From Diplodia intermedia (taxonomy: Eukaryota; Ascomycota; Dothideomycetes; Botryosphaeriales; Botryosphaeriaceae), in contig JAKEKT010000182.1 of assembly GCA_021495925.1 (NCBI GenBank), positions 1-22,199 on the forward strand: a stretch of DNA of 22,199 nt, read 5' to 3'. A model generated the notes under the pieces. The model had not been told where the DNA came from and ran no database searches. It saw only the letters and a program-made list of their open reading frames with translations. Position numbers and translations under genes: made by a program. Shown in pieces: positions 21,266-22,199 of this stretch; the first letter of the stretch is position 1; each line of letters begins with the position of its first letter.

Positions 21266-21477
21266 TCGTAAAATTTAATTAATTAAAGATACGTAGAATA
21301 GCTATTAGTAATAGATATTATTATAGAATTTAATTAATTAAAAGTACGTAAAATAGCTATTAATAGTAAATATTATTATAAAATTTAATTAATTAAAGAC
21401 GTATAGAATAGCTATTAATAGTAGATATTATTATAAAATTTGATTAATTAAAGACGCGTAGAATAGCTATTAGTAGT
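21266..21477. repeat. Minisatellite, 55-bp units (block 3)
   Basis: Four units with the core aatttaattaattaaag at exact 55-base spacing (taattaatta at 21276, 21331, 21386; tgattaatta at 21441). Each carries tagaatagctatta and tattattataaaa. The period continues that of blocks 1 and 2. Confidence 0.85.
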
Positions 21478-21713
21478 AAATATTACTCTTAACTTTAATA
21501 TAAGCGTTAGTCTATTAATCTAGTTTAATAGATATTTTATTATTAAGCTATAGTAAATATTATTCTTAACTTTAATATAAGCGTTAGTCTATCGATTTAG
21601 TTCGACTAATATTTTATTACTTAGCTATAATAAATATTATTTTTAACTTTAATATAAGCGTTAGTTTATCGATCTAGTTTAACTAATATTTTATTACTAA
21701 GCTATATTTTTAT
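21478..21713. repeat. 77-bp tandem repeat, 3 copies
   Basis: The core ttaactttaatataagcgtt starts at 21489, 21566 and 21643, exactly 77 bases apart. Units also contain a g(t/c)ta-tcgat-tagtt segment and an aatattttattact(a/t)agctata segment. The differences I checked are mainly transitions, including TA against CG. Confidence 0.88.
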
Positions 21714-22199
21714 AGCTATAACGTATAGTAAGAGTCTTATACTTATATAACTTAATACTAGCGATATAATAGCTATTTTTATAGTATTTAGTTTATAGAA
21801 TCTTATTATCGAGTAGCGTAGAAAGAAATAGAGATTAATTATACTAATAGATTTAGCTTATAAAAGATTATTACTAATATCTAAAATAATACTACTACTT
21901 AATATATAATAAGAAACTTAATACTATATATAATAATATAGCTAAATCTTAATAGTACGTATAAAACTATTTATAGCTAATCTACTATATATAAGACTAA
22001 ATTAAGCGCTTTTAATATCTCTTTATCTTTCTTTAAATATAAAATAATACTACTTCTTAATCTTAATAATAATAATAGAAGCGAATTTTTATACTATAAA
22101 GAATTTTAAGTTCTTAAAACTATAAAGAATTTAGTATTTTAATATATTAAAACTATATTATTATATCGTCTTCTCTCTTTTTATCTATTAAAAGAACTA
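21714..22199. other. AT-rich right edge, no gene seen
   Basis: No repeat or protein motif stands out. A small interrupted inverted repeat (aagaa...ttctt) lies near 22100-22117. The Helitron 3' end could be here or beyond the window. Confidence 0.4.

Noticed and set aside
20611..21713. CRISPR-like array
   Set aside because: The repeats are contiguous 53-55 and 77-bp units without unique spacers, in a fungal transposon context.
1..22199. Mitochondrial or AT-rich protist or bacterial DNA
   Set aside because: The loss of CpA/TpG with retention of CpG, and decayed fungal-type LINE and Helitron frames whose stops correspond to Gln and Trp codons, fit RIP in an ascomycete nuclear genome and not simple AT bias.
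20440..22199. Helitron 3' terminus (hairpin followed by CTRR)
   Set aside because: Several CTAG/CTAA words exist but none is preceded by a convincing GC-rich hairpin. RIP would have eroded it, so I could not place the end.

Overview
This window is a graveyard of transposable elements from the AT-rich, heterochromatic part of a filamentous ascomycete (Pezizomycotina) genome, shaped by extreme repeat-induced point mutation (RIP). The strongest sign is the almost complete absence of CpA and its complement TpG: reading by eye I find only about 34 in 22.2 kb, where thousands are expected. CpG, CpT and ApC remain common. Nearly every Gln codon has become TAA or TAG, Trp TAG, Cys and His Tyr codons, and Ala and Thr Ile or Val. 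TGA is almost missing as a stop. I see no intact host gene, tRNA or rRNA.

The window resolves into three nested layers plus one fragment. (1) The substrate is a Helitron rolling-circle transposon on the + strand. Its single Rep-helicase reading frame runs from about 2961 to 4100, is interrupted for 13 kb, and resumes in register at 17137-20439. (2) A full-length, about 6.5 kb non-LTR retrotransposon (LINE, probably Tad-like; ORF1 plus an ORF2 with APE endonuclease, reverse transcriptase and RNase H) sits inside that frame. Its halves lie at 4101-7919 and 14436-17121, and it is flanked by a perfect 15-bp target-site duplication (4086-4100 = 17122-17136). (3) A second full-length copy of the same LINE (7920-14422) is inserted into the first, within the codons for reverse transcriptase motif A, with a 13-bp duplication (7907-7919 = 14423-14435). 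Both LINE copies end in a (TAAA)n tail. (4) At the left edge, 1-638 is the 5' end of a third copy of the same LINE on the - strand.

Between the left LINE fragment and the Helitron frame (639-2960) lies very AT-rich DNA with short tandem repeats and no protein I can recognise. Downstream of the Helitron frame (20440-22199) is a long minisatellite tract: about 16 units of 53-55 bp whose sequence drifts along the array, then three units of 77 bp.

The layers carry a consistent age signal. The Helitron and flanks are poorest in CpG and keep almost no CpA/TpG, the outer LINE is intermediate, and the inner LINE looks least decayed. The two LINE copies differ almost only by transitions with no net length change over 6.5 kb, as RIP predicts. 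All coding calls come from reading conserved family motifs through RIP-type changes. They are pseudogenes and cannot be functional as they stand.
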